Positions 45,574 to 54,345 of a DNA stretch of 64,000 nt are shown piece after piece. A model generated the notes under the pieces. It had not been told where the DNA came from, made no database searches, and saw only the letters and a program-made list of their open reading frames with translations. The position numbers were made by a program, and so were the translations under genes. Where the stretch lies: NCBI RefSeq assembly GCF_014207595.1, contig NZ_JACHGY010000001.1:2796836-2860835 (forward strand), given 5' to 3'. Origin of the DNA: Algisphaera agarilytica. Lineage in GTDB: Bacteria > Planctomycetota > Phycisphaerae > Phycisphaerales > Phycisphaeraceae. Numbering within the stretch: the stretch's first letter is position 1; every line of letters starts with the position of its first letter.

Positions 45574-45918
45574 ATGAAAATTTACGTCGGCAACATGAGC
45601 TTTAAATCGACCGAAGAGTCGCTGCACGCCCTATTCTCGAACTACGGTGAAGTCTCCGAAGTCGCGATCATCAACGACCGTGAGACCGGCCGCCCCCGCG
45701 GCTTCGCGTTTGTCACCATGGCCGACGATGAAGCGGGCAAGAAGGCGATCGAAGACCTCAACGGCAACGAGTTCGAAGGCCGTAACCTCAACGTCAACGA
45801 AGCCCGTCCCAAGACCCCCGGCGGCGGTGGCGGCTACGGCGGCGGCGGTGGCAACCGCGGCGGCGGCGGTGGTGGCTACGGCGGTGGTGGCGGCGGTGGC
45901 CGTCGCGACAGCTGGTAA
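45574..45918 (+). CDS. Glycine-rich RRM RNA-binding protein, copy B
   Basis: 114 residues, differing from copy A at only a few positions (for example MSFKSTEES in place of MNFRTTEES). It is a recent tandem duplicate or a pair kept alike by gene conversion. ATG 45574 is chosen because TTTGGAAGG lies just upstream; a longer frame from 45514 is leader sequence. A strong terminator follows. Confidence 0.93.
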   Translation: MKIYVGNMSFKSTEESLHALFSNYGEVSEVAIINDRETGRPRGFAFVTMADDEAGKKAIEDLNGNEFEGRNLNVNEARPKTPGGGGGYGGGGGNRGGGGGGYGGGGGGGRRDSW

Positions 45919-45951
45919 GCCCTAGGCTTGCCCAACGCAATACCAATCCTC

Positions 45952-45985
45952 AGCACCCCGCCGAAAGGCGGGGTGTTGTCTTTTT
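45952..45985 (+). terminator. Terminator after the RRM genes
   Basis: A 9-bp stem CACCCCGCC-gaaa-GGCGGGGTG with a stable GNRA-type loop, followed by TTGTCTTTTT. Confidence 0.92.
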
Positions 45986-46075
45986 CGGAGTCCGCATGCG
46001 GTGGGGGCTTGCGATCCGCGCATGAAATCGGTGAGCGCGGAGCCGTTCTCCGATCCAGAGGCTAAGGTCGGGATA

Positions 46076-46128
46076 GAAAAAGGCCCCTGGCCGCTTGGGG
46101 GGGTCCTGAGAAGGGGCGACCAGGGACC
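46076..46128 (-). terminator. Minus-strand terminator with no gene upstream
   Basis: On the minus strand, GGTCCCTGGTCGC (46128-46116) pairs over 13 bp, including two G-U pairs, with GCGGCCAGGGGCC (46094-46082), and TTTTTCT follows at once. No minus-strand gene ends here, which suggests an unannotated transcript from about 46130-46330. Confidence 0.5.
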
Positions 46129-46312
46129 ATACTTGTGACACGCACGTGGCGGAGCACTGCGTGGGAGTGCGATGCATCGATGCCCGGAAAAAAAGCTGAT
46201 TGGCCGGAAGTCAGTAACGTATTGAAAACCGCCCATCACGGGCAAACCTTCGATTTGTTGATTTTAGGCGATGTCGAGGTGTCCGGCCAGACTTTCTACG
46301 ACAAATCGATAT

Positions 46313-46326
46313 AAATGACGTCATTT
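46313..46326. promoter_or_regulatory. Palindromic operator candidate of the amino-acid permease
   Basis: The perfect 14-bp palindrome AAATGACGTCATTT ends 11 bases before the permease ATG. A second inverted repeat, TCGATTTGTTG (46250-46260) with CGACAAATCGA (46299-46309), differs at one position. Together they suggest repressor binding. Confidence 0.5.
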
Positions 46327-46337
46327 TGAAAGAAAGC

Positions 46338-47642
46338 ATGTCAAACAAGTCACTGAAGCGCGAACTGGGCCTGGGGTCAGCCGTGATGCTGGGCCTGGGG
46401 TCGATGGTCGGGGCGGGGGTGTTTGTCAGCCTGGGCCTTGGCGCGGGGCTGGTGGGCCCGGCTGTGCTCGCGGCGATCGTGCTGGCGGGCGGGCTGGCGA
46501 TGTGCAACGGCATGTCATCCGCGCAGCTCGCGGCGTATCACCCCGTCGCGGGCGGGACGTATGAGTACGGCCACCGCGTGGGCTGGCCGGCGCTCGGTAC
46601 AGTGGCGGGCTTCATGTTTTTGGTGGCCAAGTCGGCATCGTGTGCGACCGCGGCGCTGGGCCTGGCGGGCTACGTGCTCCACCGCTTCGACGCCCCGCAG
46701 CTCATGATCCCCGGGGCGCTCGCGGTGATCGTCATGCTCACGGTCATGGTGCTCGAAGGCATCCGACGGACCAACACGATCAACACAATTGTCGTCACCA
46801 TCACGCTGATCGGGCTGGCGGTGTTTGTGTTGGGCGGCATCGGGAAAGTGGATGGCGAGAACTTTTCGCCCTGGATTTATGTGGAGGGCGGAGACCTCAT
46901 CAATGTCAATCACGCGAGCTGGCCCAACTTTGCCTACGCCACCGCGTTGATGTTCGTGGCTTACACCGGCTACGGCCGAATCGCGACGATGGGTGAAGAA
47001 ATCAAAGAGCCGCGTAAGTCGATCCCTAGAGCGATCGTCGCCACGGTCATGGTCTGCATTGTTGTGTACACCTCGGTGGCTGCGGTCGGGATTGGACTGG
47101 TGAGCGCGGAAGGTTTTACCCTTCTCTCGGAAAGCGGCGCGCCGCTCGAAGCGATCGTGGAAAACGTCGGCCTGCCCGTATGGATCGGCTGGGCCGTGAC
47201 GATCGCCGCGGTCACGGCGATGCTGGGCGTCATCCTCAACCTCATCCTCGGCTTGTCACGTGTCGCCCTGGCCATGGGGCGGCGGGGCCATCTGCCCAAG
47301 CTCTTTGTGAAGATCGACGACGCGGGAACCACGCCCGGCCCGGCGGTGATCCTGGTCGCATTGATCGTCGCGGGCTTGGCGTGCCTGGGCTCGATCAAGG
47401 CGGCGTGGTCACTCTCGGCGGTCACGGTGCTGGTCTACTACGCCATCACCAACGCCTCGGCCCTCCGCCTGCCCCCGGAAGCGCGGCTGTACCCACGCAT
47501 GTTTTCCTGGATGGGCTTGCTGGGGTGCCTGGGACTGTCGGTGTTTGTCGAGCCGATTTACTGGGCGTTTGCCGGCGGAGTGATTTTGGCTGCTCTCGTC
47601 TGGCACGTGATCTCCACCAAAAACAACCCCCCGGCCGAGTGA
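46338..47642 (+). CDS. APC-superfamily amino-acid permease
   Basis: 434 residues with about 12 membrane helices. The first helix carries GLGSMVGAGVFVSLG, the substrate-binding turn of APC transporters, and the signature region MGEEIKEPRKSIPRAI follows helix 6. It probably exchanges or takes up amino acids or amines with protons. ATG 46338 is chosen over a TTG at 46326. Palindromes just upstream suggest regulation. Confidence 0.88.
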   Translation: MSNKSLKRELGLGSAVMLGLGSMVGAGVFVSLGLGAGLVGPAVLAAIVLAGGLAMCNGMSSAQLAAYHPVAGGTYEYGHRVGWPALGTVAGFMFLVAKSASCATAALGLAGYVLHRFDAPQLMIPGALAVIVMLTVMVLEGIRRTNTINTIVVTITLIGLAVFVLGGIGKVDGENFSPWIYVEGGDLINVNHASWPNFAYATALMFVAYTGYGRIATMGEEIKEPRKSIPRAIVATVMVCIVVYTSVAAVGIGLVSAEGFTLLSESGAPLEAIVENVGLPVWIGWAVTIAAVTAMLGVILNLILGLSRVALAMGRRGHLPKLFVKIDDAGTTPGPAVILVALIVAGLACLGSIKAAWSLSAVTVLVYYAITNASALRLPPEARLYPRMFSWMGLLGCLGLSVFVEPIYWAFAGGVILAALVWHVISTKNNPPAE

Positions 47643-47695
47643 CGGCGGGGCGTTGGGGATTTGTCATCCGATACAAGCTCGGCTTTGGGGCAACC

Positions 47696-48118
47696 TCACT
47701 TAATCAGGCGGAGGGTAAACGGGTAGCGGTAGTGCTCGCCGGCGTTGGCTTTCACGGCGCCCAGGATGGTGAAAACCAGCGTGGCGATACTGACCACCGG
47801 GAGCAGAAGCAGGCCGACCAGCACGAACATCAGTGGGATGCAGCAGAGGATCGCGATCGTGGCGGTGATCTGGAAGTTGAGGGCTTCCTTGGCCTGATCA
47901 TCAACGAAAGGCATCGTGTCTCGCTTCATCAGCCAGACCACCAGCGGGCCCGCGATGTTGGCAAACGGAATGCCGGTCAGGCCCGCAAAGGCGACGAGGT
48001 GGGCGATCATGCCGAACTTGCGTTCCTCGGCGTCTTGTTCGATCGGGCGTTCGGCCGGAACGTTTTGGGTCAGGGGGTTGGCGATCTGAGCGAGCGGGTT
48101 GGCTTGGGATTGGGACAT
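47696..48118 (-). CDS. DUF4870 (Tic20-like) membrane protein
   Basis: 140 residues. A polar Gln/Pro-rich N-terminus (about residues 1-33) precedes three to four membrane helices. The conserved phrases are ERKFGMIAHLVAFAGLTGIPFANIAGPLVVWLMKR (residues 32-66 region), VDDQAKEALNFQI and a C-terminal GAVKANAGEHYRYPF. Function unknown. AAGGTG lies 7 bases before ATG 48118, which decides the start. Confidence 0.88.
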   Translation of the reverse strand: MSQSQANPLAQIANPLTQNVPAERPIEQDAEERKFGMIAHLVAFAGLTGIPFANIAGPLVVWLMKRDTMPFVDDQAKEALNFQITATIAILCCIPLMFVLVGLLLLPVVSIATLVFTILGAVKANAGEHYRYPFTLRLIK

Positions 48119-48214
48119 GGGTTTCACCTTGTGAGTTGTGGGTTAACGGTCTCACCATGCGATACCCCGCGACCGGGGGCGGTCTGCGCGGCGGTGAAAT
48201 TTTTTTTGCAGCGA

Positions 48215-49276
48215 TCAGCTTTCGGGCAGGCCGTAGGTCTTCGCGGCGGTGTTGACCAGGTGCGAGGGCGGGGGGGAGCCGGTGATGGCCTCGATGATCT
48301 TGGTGACGTGGGGGTGCGAGTTTTCGATGTAGAGCTTGAACGCGTTCTGCGTGCCCGCGGCGGCGGTGCCCGCGACGAAGAGGTTCGGCACGTTGGTCAT
48401 CATCGTGGCGGGGTCGTGCTGCGGGGCGCGGTTGTCGCCCTCGAGTATGACCCCGGCGGATTCAAACAGCGTCTTGTCCTGGGTGTACCCCGTGAGGAGC
48501 AAGACGAAGTCTGCCTCGACCGAGTGCGTCTGTGCGGGGTTGTCCACCGAGGCCAGCGTCACGGAGTCGGGCGTGATTGCCGTCGGCACGGTGCGCGGGC
48601 GGAACGCGACCTGGCCATGCTTGATGAGCGCTTGAATCTCGGGCATCAGCCAGTACTTGATGGAGTCGGCGTCGAACGCCTCGCCGCGGTAGCTCATCGT
48701 GACCTTCGCCCCGGCCCGATCGCAGCGCAGCGCCGTCTCGACCGCGGAGTTCTTCCCGCCGACGATCAGGAGCCGTTGCCGGAAGTACATCTGCGGTTCA
48801 TCGAGGAAGTGCGAGACGTGCGGGAGGTCTTCGCCGAGGATATCGAGCAGCCGTGGGTGGTGCATGTCGCCGATGGCCAGCACGGCACGGGCGGCGTCGT
48901 AGCTAGCCTTGGATGTCACGACCGTGAAACGCTCGGCCTCGTCGTCGCGTGTCACACTTTGGACACGCTCGAAGGTCTGGATCGGCAGGTCGAATTGCTC
49001 GACTACGCCATGCAGGTAGGCGAGGTACTGCTCACGGCTGGCTTTGGTCTGGTCGGGGATCGACAGCGGCACCCCGGCGATGGCGATACGGTCGGGGCTG
49101 GAGAAGTACTGCGTCTGTTTCGGGTAGTCCGCGACGGTCTGGCCGACCTGCCCCGCGTCCAGGTGCACGTAATCCACCCCGGCGTGTTGCAGGTTCACCG
49201 CCAACTCGAGGCCGATCGGTCCGGCGCCAATCAGCACGACATCGGTTTTGCGGGTTGGAGGTGGGGCACTGGTCAC
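48215..49276 (-). CDS. YpdA-like FAD/NAD(P)-dependent reductase
   Basis: 353 residues. It has an FAD motif VVLIGAGPIGLELAVNLQHAG, a central NAD(P) motif LIVGGKNSAVETALRCDRAG, and the C-terminal NLFVAGTAAAGTQNAFKLYIENSHPH. This matches the YpdA (bacillithiol disulfide reductase) family. Whether this organism makes bacillithiol cannot be seen here, so the low-molecular-weight thiol substrate is inferred. Confidence 0.85.
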   Translation of the reverse strand: MTSAPPPTRKTDVVLIGAGPIGLELAVNLQHAGVDYVHLDAGQVGQTVADYPKQTQYFSSPDRIAIAGVPLSIPDQTKASREQYLAYLHGVVEQFDLPIQTFERVQSVTRDDEAERFTVVTSKASYDAARAVLAIGDMHHPRLLDILGEDLPHVSHFLDEPQMYFRQRLLIVGGKNSAVETALRCDRAGAKVTMSYRGEAFDADSIKYWLMPEIQALIKHGQVAFRPRTVPTAITPDSVTLASVDNPAQTHSVEADFVLLLTGYTQDKTLFESAGVILEGDNRAPQHDPATMMTNVPNLFVAGTAAAGTQNAFKLYIENSHPHVTKIIEAITGSPPPSHLVNTAAKTYGLPES

Positions 49277-49313
49277 AAGGCGATTCTAGCGAACCGCTTG
49301 CTCGCGTTCCGAC

Positions 49314-49742
49314 TCAGGCCGCACGTCGGATCGGGATCGGCGGCGGGGCGGGGGCCTCGGCGGCCTGCTTCTCGTCTTGTTCATCCAAGCAGGCTTGTAG
49401 ATCGTCGTCGATGAGCGACTCCACCCTGGCGATGCGTCGGCGGAGGCCGGACAGGTGCACGTGTCGGATGTACTTCAGACGCCGACAGATCAGCGCTGAG
49501 GTCAACAGCTCCCGCAGCGACGCCAACGCCGCCTCGTAGTTTTTGATTGCATCCCCCACCTCGGCCCGCCCGTCGGCGTCCGCACACTTCTGGGCCACGG
49601 CGGTGGCAGCGCGACGCATCGCGGCGCTGAGCCCGGACTTCTCCTCGGCGGGCAGCCGGGCGCTCAGCCGATAGACCCACACCGTCAGCGACATCGCCTT
49701 ACGCCAGCACTTCGAAGACTCATGCGGTGCACGTGTCATCAC
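49314..49742 (-). CDS. Four-helix-bundle protein (23S intervening-sequence-protein-like)
   Basis: 142 residues. The central region KAMSLTVWVYRLSARLPAEEKSGLSAAMRRAATAVAQ (residues 15-51) and the following helix with NYEAALASLRELL match the four-helix-bundle proteins first noted as ORFs inside 23S rRNA intervening sequences. Here the gene stands alone in the chromosome, and the tail is Ala/Pro-rich. The biochemical role is unknown. A later start near 49694 is possible. Confidence 0.7.
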   Translation of the reverse strand: MMTRAPHESSKCWRKAMSLTVWVYRLSARLPAEEKSGLSAAMRRAATAVAQKCADADGRAEVGDAIKNYEAALASLRELLTSALICRRLKYIRHVHLSGLRRRIARVESLIDDDLQACLDEQDEKQAAEAPAPPPIPIRRAA

Positions 49743-49873
49743 CTCTCAATATCGACGCAATGCTTGATGCCGCGCGGCGGCTCGCTTGGTTATCGGCTTC
49801 TCGAGCCCGCTCACAGCCGCGTCAGCCACGTCCAACGCGTTACACCCCGGCTCTTCCGGGGATCGAGTACAAC

Positions 49874-50350
49874 ATGCCCATGCCGCAGCTCCGGCCCGCC
49901 GACCTGGATGACCCGCGTGTTTTATCGATGCTCCGCGACCATGTGTCGCGTGCGATCACCGAGACGGCGCGGGGATGCGCACACGCGCTGGACGCGGAGG
50001 CGCTACGCACCCCCGACATCGCGCTGTGGTCGATCTGGGAGGGCGAGACCTTGCTGGGCCTGGGCGCACTCAAGCGGTTGTCGGCGGACCACGGCGAACT
50101 CAAATCCATGTACACCGCGCCCACGACGCGTCGTTCGGGCGTCGGCAGTACTCTGCTGCAACACCTGATCGCCGAAGCCAAGGCCGCGGGCATGACGCGG
50201 CTGAGCCTGGAGACCGGGTCCTGGCCGTACTTCGACGCGGCCCGTGCGTTTTACCGCCGGCACGGATTTGAGGAGTGCTCGGCCTTCGGTGGCTACGAGC
50301 CGGGCGACCACAGCGTGTTCATGACGATGCGGCTCTCACCGCCAGAGTAG
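49874..50350 (+). CDS. GNAT-family N-acetyltransferase
   Basis: 158 residues. Acetyl-CoA is bound by GELKSMYTAPTTRRSGVGSTLL (motif A, R-x-x-G-x-G/S), and the C-terminal SWPYFDAARAFYRRHGFEE is the usual GNAT motif B. The substrate is unknown. The resemblance is to the YsnE/PhnO-like small-molecule acetyltransferases. ATG 49874 starts the conserved domain; the frame further upstream would overlap the divergent helical-bundle gene. Confidence 0.85.
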   Translation: MPMPQLRPADLDDPRVLSMLRDHVSRAITETARGCAHALDAEALRTPDIALWSIWEGETLLGLGALKRLSADHGELKSMYTAPTTRRSGVGSTLLQHLIAEAKAAGMTRLSLETGSWPYFDAARAFYRRHGFEECSAFGGYEPGDHSVFMTMRLSPPE

Positions 50351-50359
50351 ACAAGCGTC

Positions 50360-51412
50360 TTACTCGGCCTCGGCATCGCCCGAGGGGTTCCACTCGGAAT
50401 ACACCCAGCCGTGCGCGGGATGGAACGTCAGCCGGAAATGTTGGAGCAGGCTGTTGCCGATCCGGCCGATCAGTTTCTCTCCACGCATCGTGGGCGGGGG
50501 CGTCTCGAAGTTGACCGGGATGTGCTGGAGGTTCAGCCCGAAGACGCGGAAGTTTTCGACCCAGGTCTGCGTGCTCGATACCGACCCGCCCACGCCGCGG
50601 GTGGTGCCCGAGCCCGAAGCGTTCACCGACACCACGCCGGGGTAGCGGTCGAGCACCGCGCGCGGCAGGGTCAACGCGTTGTCGGCCCCGAAGTCGATGA
50701 TCAGCCACACCTCGACCCGCTGGTTGCCGTCGTCCAACTCGGCCCGGACCATCGGCAGGCGGCGGAAGCTGTGCAGGCGGTGGCGGCTGGCGTCGGCGGG
50801 GGGGCGGAACGCGCGGGGCTCGTAGACGGTGAGCTGTTTGTTCGATGCGTCCAGGGCGAACGGCACGTCGCCGAAGTCGGTGAAGGCGACGATCCCGCCG
50901 AGGCTGACGCCCAGCGCCTCGCCGAACCCGAGCATCCGCAGGCTCGCCATCTTTTCCCGCTCCAGCTGGAGCACGCCACGCGTGGTGTTCCGCTTGCCGT
51001 TGAGGGCGGAGGCGGGCTGGCCGATCGAGAAGTGATCCGCCCGGCGGTAATCGAAGTCCTCAAACCCACCGATGCCCAGCGTTCGCCCCGTCCCGTCTTT
51101 GGGCAGGTTCAAACTCCCCGCGACGCCCTGGGCGACCACGCTCAACGAAGCGCCGGTGTCGATCATCATCAGCCCCGCCGATTCGCCGTTGATGAAAGCG
51201 GGCACCAGCAGGTAGCCGCCACTGCGGGCGAGCGGGATATCCAGTCGCGTGGGCAACGCGCCCGGCTCGGCGAGGGTGTAGGGCCCGGCCTGTTCGGCAG
51301 CGCCCGACGAATGATCGGCCACCAGCACCGTTTCGTCGACCGACGTCCCCGCGCATCCGATCAGAGACAGCGCGAATGCCGTAACGGCCAGGGCAAAGAG
51401 CGGAGGTTTCAT
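50360..51412 (-). CDS. Retropepsin-like aspartic protease lipoprotein
   Basis: 350 residues. The signal peptide ends in lipobox SLIGC (Cys20). The catalytic motif of a first aspartic half-domain is MMIDTGASLSVV (Asp85), and a second domain contains WLIIDFGADNALTLP, where DFGAD replaces DTGAS. The protein therefore looks like a two-lobed, membrane-anchored, retropepsin-like protease exposed outside the cytoplasm, with an altered second active site. Substrate unknown. ATG 51412 gives the proper signal peptide. Confidence 0.75.
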   Translation of the reverse strand: MKPPLFALAVTAFALSLIGCAGTSVDETVLVADHSSGAAEQAGPYTLAEPGALPTRLDIPLARSGGYLLVPAFINGESAGLMMIDTGASLSVVAQGVAGSLNLPKDGTGRTLGIGGFEDFDYRRADHFSIGQPASALNGKRNTTRGVLQLEREKMASLRMLGFGEALGVSLGGIVAFTDFGDVPFALDASNKQLTVYEPRAFRPPADASRHRLHSFRRLPMVRAELDDGNQRVEVWLIIDFGADNALTLPRAVLDRYPGVVSVNASGSGTTRGVGGSVSSTQTWVENFRVFGLNLQHIPVNFETPPPTMRGEKLIGRIGNSLLQHFRLTFHPAHGWVYSEWNPSGDAEAE

Positions 51413-51477
51413 GCGGGTAGTGTATGCCCAACCGACATTCGGGAGACGCTTGGGCTGAGTCGGCGTATCGCCATTTC

Positions 51478-51564
51478 GTTTAGCGGGCGGCACGGAGTGC
51501 CCCGCGTGGGATACACCGGCGTAAGACAGACAAGACGCGGGACGCTTCGCGTCGCCCGCTAAAC
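51478..51564. repeat. Complete palindromic repeat, GTTTAGCGGGCG family (copy 1)
   Basis: Arms start and end with the perfect inverted repeat GTTTAGCGGGCG (51478-51489) and CGCCCGCTAAAC (51553-51564). Each arm continues through its own small hairpin (GCAC-gga-GTGC and ACGC-ttc-GCGT) to complementary CCCGCGT and ACGCGGG. The RNA or cruciform would be a long branched stem. It lies between the protease and HAD genes. Confidence 0.8.
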
Positions 51565-51604
51565 ACGGGGTTGTCTGATCGGGACCGCATACCGCGGATG
51601 CATA

Positions 51605-52582
51605 TCACTCGGGAACGTAGACCGTCTTCCAGTCCTCGGCCATGTCCACCACGGTCCAGCCTTTCTTGCCCGCCTCATCCAGGGCCTTGTCGAGCTTGCC
51701 GATGTGCGAGTCGCGGTCGTAGGCCCATTCGCGTTCGGCGTCGGTGTGGCGGACGAGCAGGCCGAAGCGTCGGCCCTCGCCGGCGGTGGTCCACTGCAGC
51801 ATCTGCAGGTCGCCGTCGGAGTTGCCGAAGGCGGCGATGGGGCGGCGGCCGATGTGCTGGTGGATGCCCACGGGCTTGCCTTCCTTGTCGTCGATGAAGT
51901 TCATCTCGGGCTGTTTGACGATCACCGGCACGCCGTCACGCATCTCGAAGGACGCCTTGATGCTGCTGCCGATGACCTGCTCCGGGGGGATGCCGTAGGC
52001 CTCTTCTGCGAAGACACGCAGGAAGTCGATGCCGCCGCCCGAGACGATGAAGGTCTTGAAGCCGTTGTCGCGGAGGTATTCGAGCAGCTCGACCATGGGC
52101 AGGAACGTCAGCTCGTGATACGGGCGGTCGAAGCGTGGGTGCTTGGCGGTGTCGAGCCATTCACGGGCGACCTGATCGAACTCTTCGGTGGTCAGCCCGG
52201 CGTGAGAGGCCATCACCAGCGTCAGCACGCCTTCCACGCCCGACGCGGCGAGGGCTTCGTGGTCGTCTTCCAGCACCGCCTGAAACGGCTGGGTGGTATT
52301 CCATTCCGGGTGCTGCGGCGCGAGTTCTTTCACACGATCCATTGCGAAGATCAGCTGGAAATACAGCGGCTGTTCCGACCACAGGCAGCCGTCGTTGTCG
52401 AACGTGGCGATACGCTCGGCCACGGGCACAAAGTCGGGTGAGCCTTCGGTCGTCACCGCTTCGACAAACTCGATGATCGACTGCTTAGCCGGGCCATCGT
52501 TCCAAGAGGCCAAGGGCTCCGCGGCAACGCTATGGACCACACAGAAGGCAAAAGCGACAAGCAAGACCGATCGTGTTTTCAT
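51605..52582 (-). CDS. Exported HAD-family phosphatase-like protein
   Basis: 325 residues with a signal peptide (about residues 1-21). HAD motif I is FDNDGCLW with nucleophile Asp62 and acid/base Asp64. Motif II is FIVSGGGIDFL, and a later GNSDGDLQML supplies the metal-binding aspartate. It resembles the phosphoserine phosphatase-like HAD proteins often found next to sulfatases. A phosphatase role in the cell envelope is inferred. It is the last gene of a sulfatase gene string, 64 bases after the first sulfatase. Confidence 0.85.
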   Translation of the reverse strand: MKTRSVLLVAFAFCVVHSVAAEPLASWNDGPAKQSIIEFVEAVTTEGSPDFVPVAERIATFDNDGCLWSEQPLYFQLIFAMDRVKELAPQHPEWNTTQPFQAVLEDDHEALAASGVEGVLTLVMASHAGLTTEEFDQVAREWLDTAKHPRFDRPYHELTFLPMVELLEYLRDNGFKTFIVSGGGIDFLRVFAEEAYGIPPEQVIGSSIKASFEMRDGVPVIVKQPEMNFIDDKEGKPVGIHQHIGRRPIAAFGNSDGDLQMLQWTTAGEGRRFGLLVRHTDAEREWAYDRDSHIGKLDKALDEAGKKGWTVVDMAEDWKTVYVPE

Positions 52583-52646
52583 GGTGAACCCTTTGGAAAA
52601 GAAAAAGCCCGCCTCTCGGTTAGGAGAAGCGGGCTGCATCAGGTGA

Positions 52647-54251
52647 TTACTTGCCGGTCGCGGCGTTTTCGATCTGTTCCTGCACCTTCTCGAGGTTGAA
52701 CGAGCCGGGCGTTTGGCTCGGGGGGAACTCCTGCAGCGTGGCGAAGAACTTGCCGGCGATCTGCTGCATCGGCACGATCACGTACGGCCGATCGAGGAAC
52801 CAGTCGTGATAGGTGTTCGCATCGATCTGAGCCTTCTCGAACGGGTCGCGTCGCAGGTTGAACAGCAGCGGGATACGCAGCTCGGTGAAGGGCTCACGCC
52901 AGATCTGGAACGCGTCCGCCCGGTTTTCGAGGAAGACCCCCTTCCAGTCGCCCAGCCGCATCGCGACCATCTGGGCGTCGTCGTTCACGTAGTAGAACTC
53001 TTTGCGGGGAGAGGCGGAGATGTTTTCGTCGAAGGTCTCAAACGAGTCGGCTTTCGAGAAATACTCGTTCATGTCGTAGCCGTCGAGGTGCTGTTTGTAG
53101 GTCCGGCCGATGGCTTCGTAGCCGTCGAGCAGGTCTTCCTTGAGGTCGTTCTTTCCGGCGGCGGTGGCGAAGGTGACCATCCAGTCTTCGTGGGCGACCA
53201 GGCCGTTGAGCGTCGCGCCGGCGGGCCACTTGCCGGGCCAGCGGGCGAAAGCGGGGACGCGATACGCGCCTTCCCAGTTGGAGTTCTTTTCCTTGCGGAA
53301 GGGGGTGTAACCCGCATCGGGCCAGGTGTTGAAGTGGGGACCGTTGTCGGTGGAGTACATCACGATGGTGTTGTCGGTGATGCCGAGCTCGTCGAGCAGG
53401 TTGAGCAGTTGGCCGACGTGTCCGTCGTGTTCGATCATGCCGTCGTGGTATTCGTCGCCGCGGGGTGCGGAGAGGCCGACGCTTTCTTCCTTGAGGTGGG
53501 TGCGGAAGTGCATGCGGGTGCCGTTCCACCAGCAGAAGAACGGCTCGCCGGACTCGACGGTCGTCTTGATGAAAGCGATGGCTTCGGCGACGGTTTCGTC
53601 GTCCACGGTTTCCATCCGTTTCTTGGTGAGTTGGCCGGTGTCTTCGACCGAGTGCGTGCCGTCTTTCATGGACGAGCGGATGACGCCACGCGGGCCGTAC
53701 TGCTCCATGAAGGTCTTGCCGTTGGGCAGGACCATGTCGCCGGGGTAGTCGCGGTTCTCGGGTTCTTCCGACGCGTTGAGGTGGTAGAGCGGGCCGAAGA
53801 ACTCGTCGAAGCCGTGGTTGGTCGGCAGGTGCTCGTCGCGGTCGCCGAAGTGGTTCTTACCGAACTGGCCGGTGGCGTAGCCCAGTTCTTTGAGCACGCC
53901 GGCGATGGTGATGTCGACTTCCTGCCAACCCTCAGCCGCGCCGGGCAGGCCGACCTTGGTCATGCCGGTACGCAGCGGCACGGTGCCGCCGATGAACGCG
54001 GCGCGTCCGGCGGTGCAGGATTGCTGGGCGTAGTAGTCGGTGAAAGACAGACCTTCCCGCGCGATGCGATCGATGTTGGGGGTCTTGTAGCCCATCATGC
54101 CGCGATTGTTGTGGCTGATGTTCCACGTGCCGATGTCGTCGCCCCAGATCACGAGGATGTTGGGTTTCTCGGCGTGATTGTCGGCGTATGCGGGAAGTCC
54201 CGATAGCAACAGGCACGCGACAGCTGCGGCAAGCAAGGCGAAGGTTTTCAT
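52647..54251 (-). CDS. Exported arylsulfatase-family sulfatase
   Basis: 534 residues with a signal peptide (about residues 1-23). The formylglycine site is Cys79 in SCTAGRAAF, the C-x-A-x-R variant of C-x-P-x-R. Metal ligands fit WGDDIGTW near the start and YSTDNGPHFNTWPD later. Such sulfatases hydrolyse sulfate esters of polysaccharides or small molecules; planctomycetes use many on marine glycans. The substrate is not predictable. The formylglycine-generating enzyme needed to activate it is encoded next door. Confidence 0.92.
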   Translation of the reverse strand: MKTFALLAAAVACLLLSGLPAYADNHAEKPNILVIWGDDIGTWNISHNNRGMMGYKTPNIDRIAREGLSFTDYYAQQSCTAGRAAFIGGTVPLRTGMTKVGLPGAAEGWQEVDITIAGVLKELGYATGQFGKNHFGDRDEHLPTNHGFDEFFGPLYHLNASEEPENRDYPGDMVLPNGKTFMEQYGPRGVIRSSMKDGTHSVEDTGQLTKKRMETVDDETVAEAIAFIKTTVESGEPFFCWWNGTRMHFRTHLKEESVGLSAPRGDEYHDGMIEHDGHVGQLLNLLDELGITDNTIVMYSTDNGPHFNTWPDAGYTPFRKEKNSNWEGAYRVPAFARWPGKWPAGATLNGLVAHEDWMVTFATAAGKNDLKEDLLDGYEAIGRTYKQHLDGYDMNEYFSKADSFETFDENISASPRKEFYYVNDDAQMVAMRLGDWKGVFLENRADAFQIWREPFTELRIPLLFNLRRDPFEKAQIDANTYHDWFLDRPYVIVPMQQIAGKFFATLQEFPPSQTPGSFNLEKVQEQIENAATGK

Positions 54252-54345
54252 GCGTTATAATCCCTGAATAAGAAAACGTGTGACAAGAGATGAACGACTA
54301 TAGGCTAGTGTTTCACCTCTGTTTCACACAAGAATTATTCAAATT

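Noticed and set aside
45240-45905. Tandem glycine-codon repeats as a CRISPR or satellite array
   Set aside because: They are the coding sequence of the Gly-rich tails in two RRM proteins; no regular repeat-spacer pattern exists in the window.
45922-46245. 107-codon minus-strand frame after the RRM genes
   Set aside because: It runs through two terminator hairpins and has no domain or ribosome site; a non-coding RNA is a better explanation for the minus-strand terminator.
47180-49414. 744-codon plus-strand frame
   Set aside because: It crosses the permease end, DUF4870 and YpdA-like genes antisense or out of frame; no recognisable protein.
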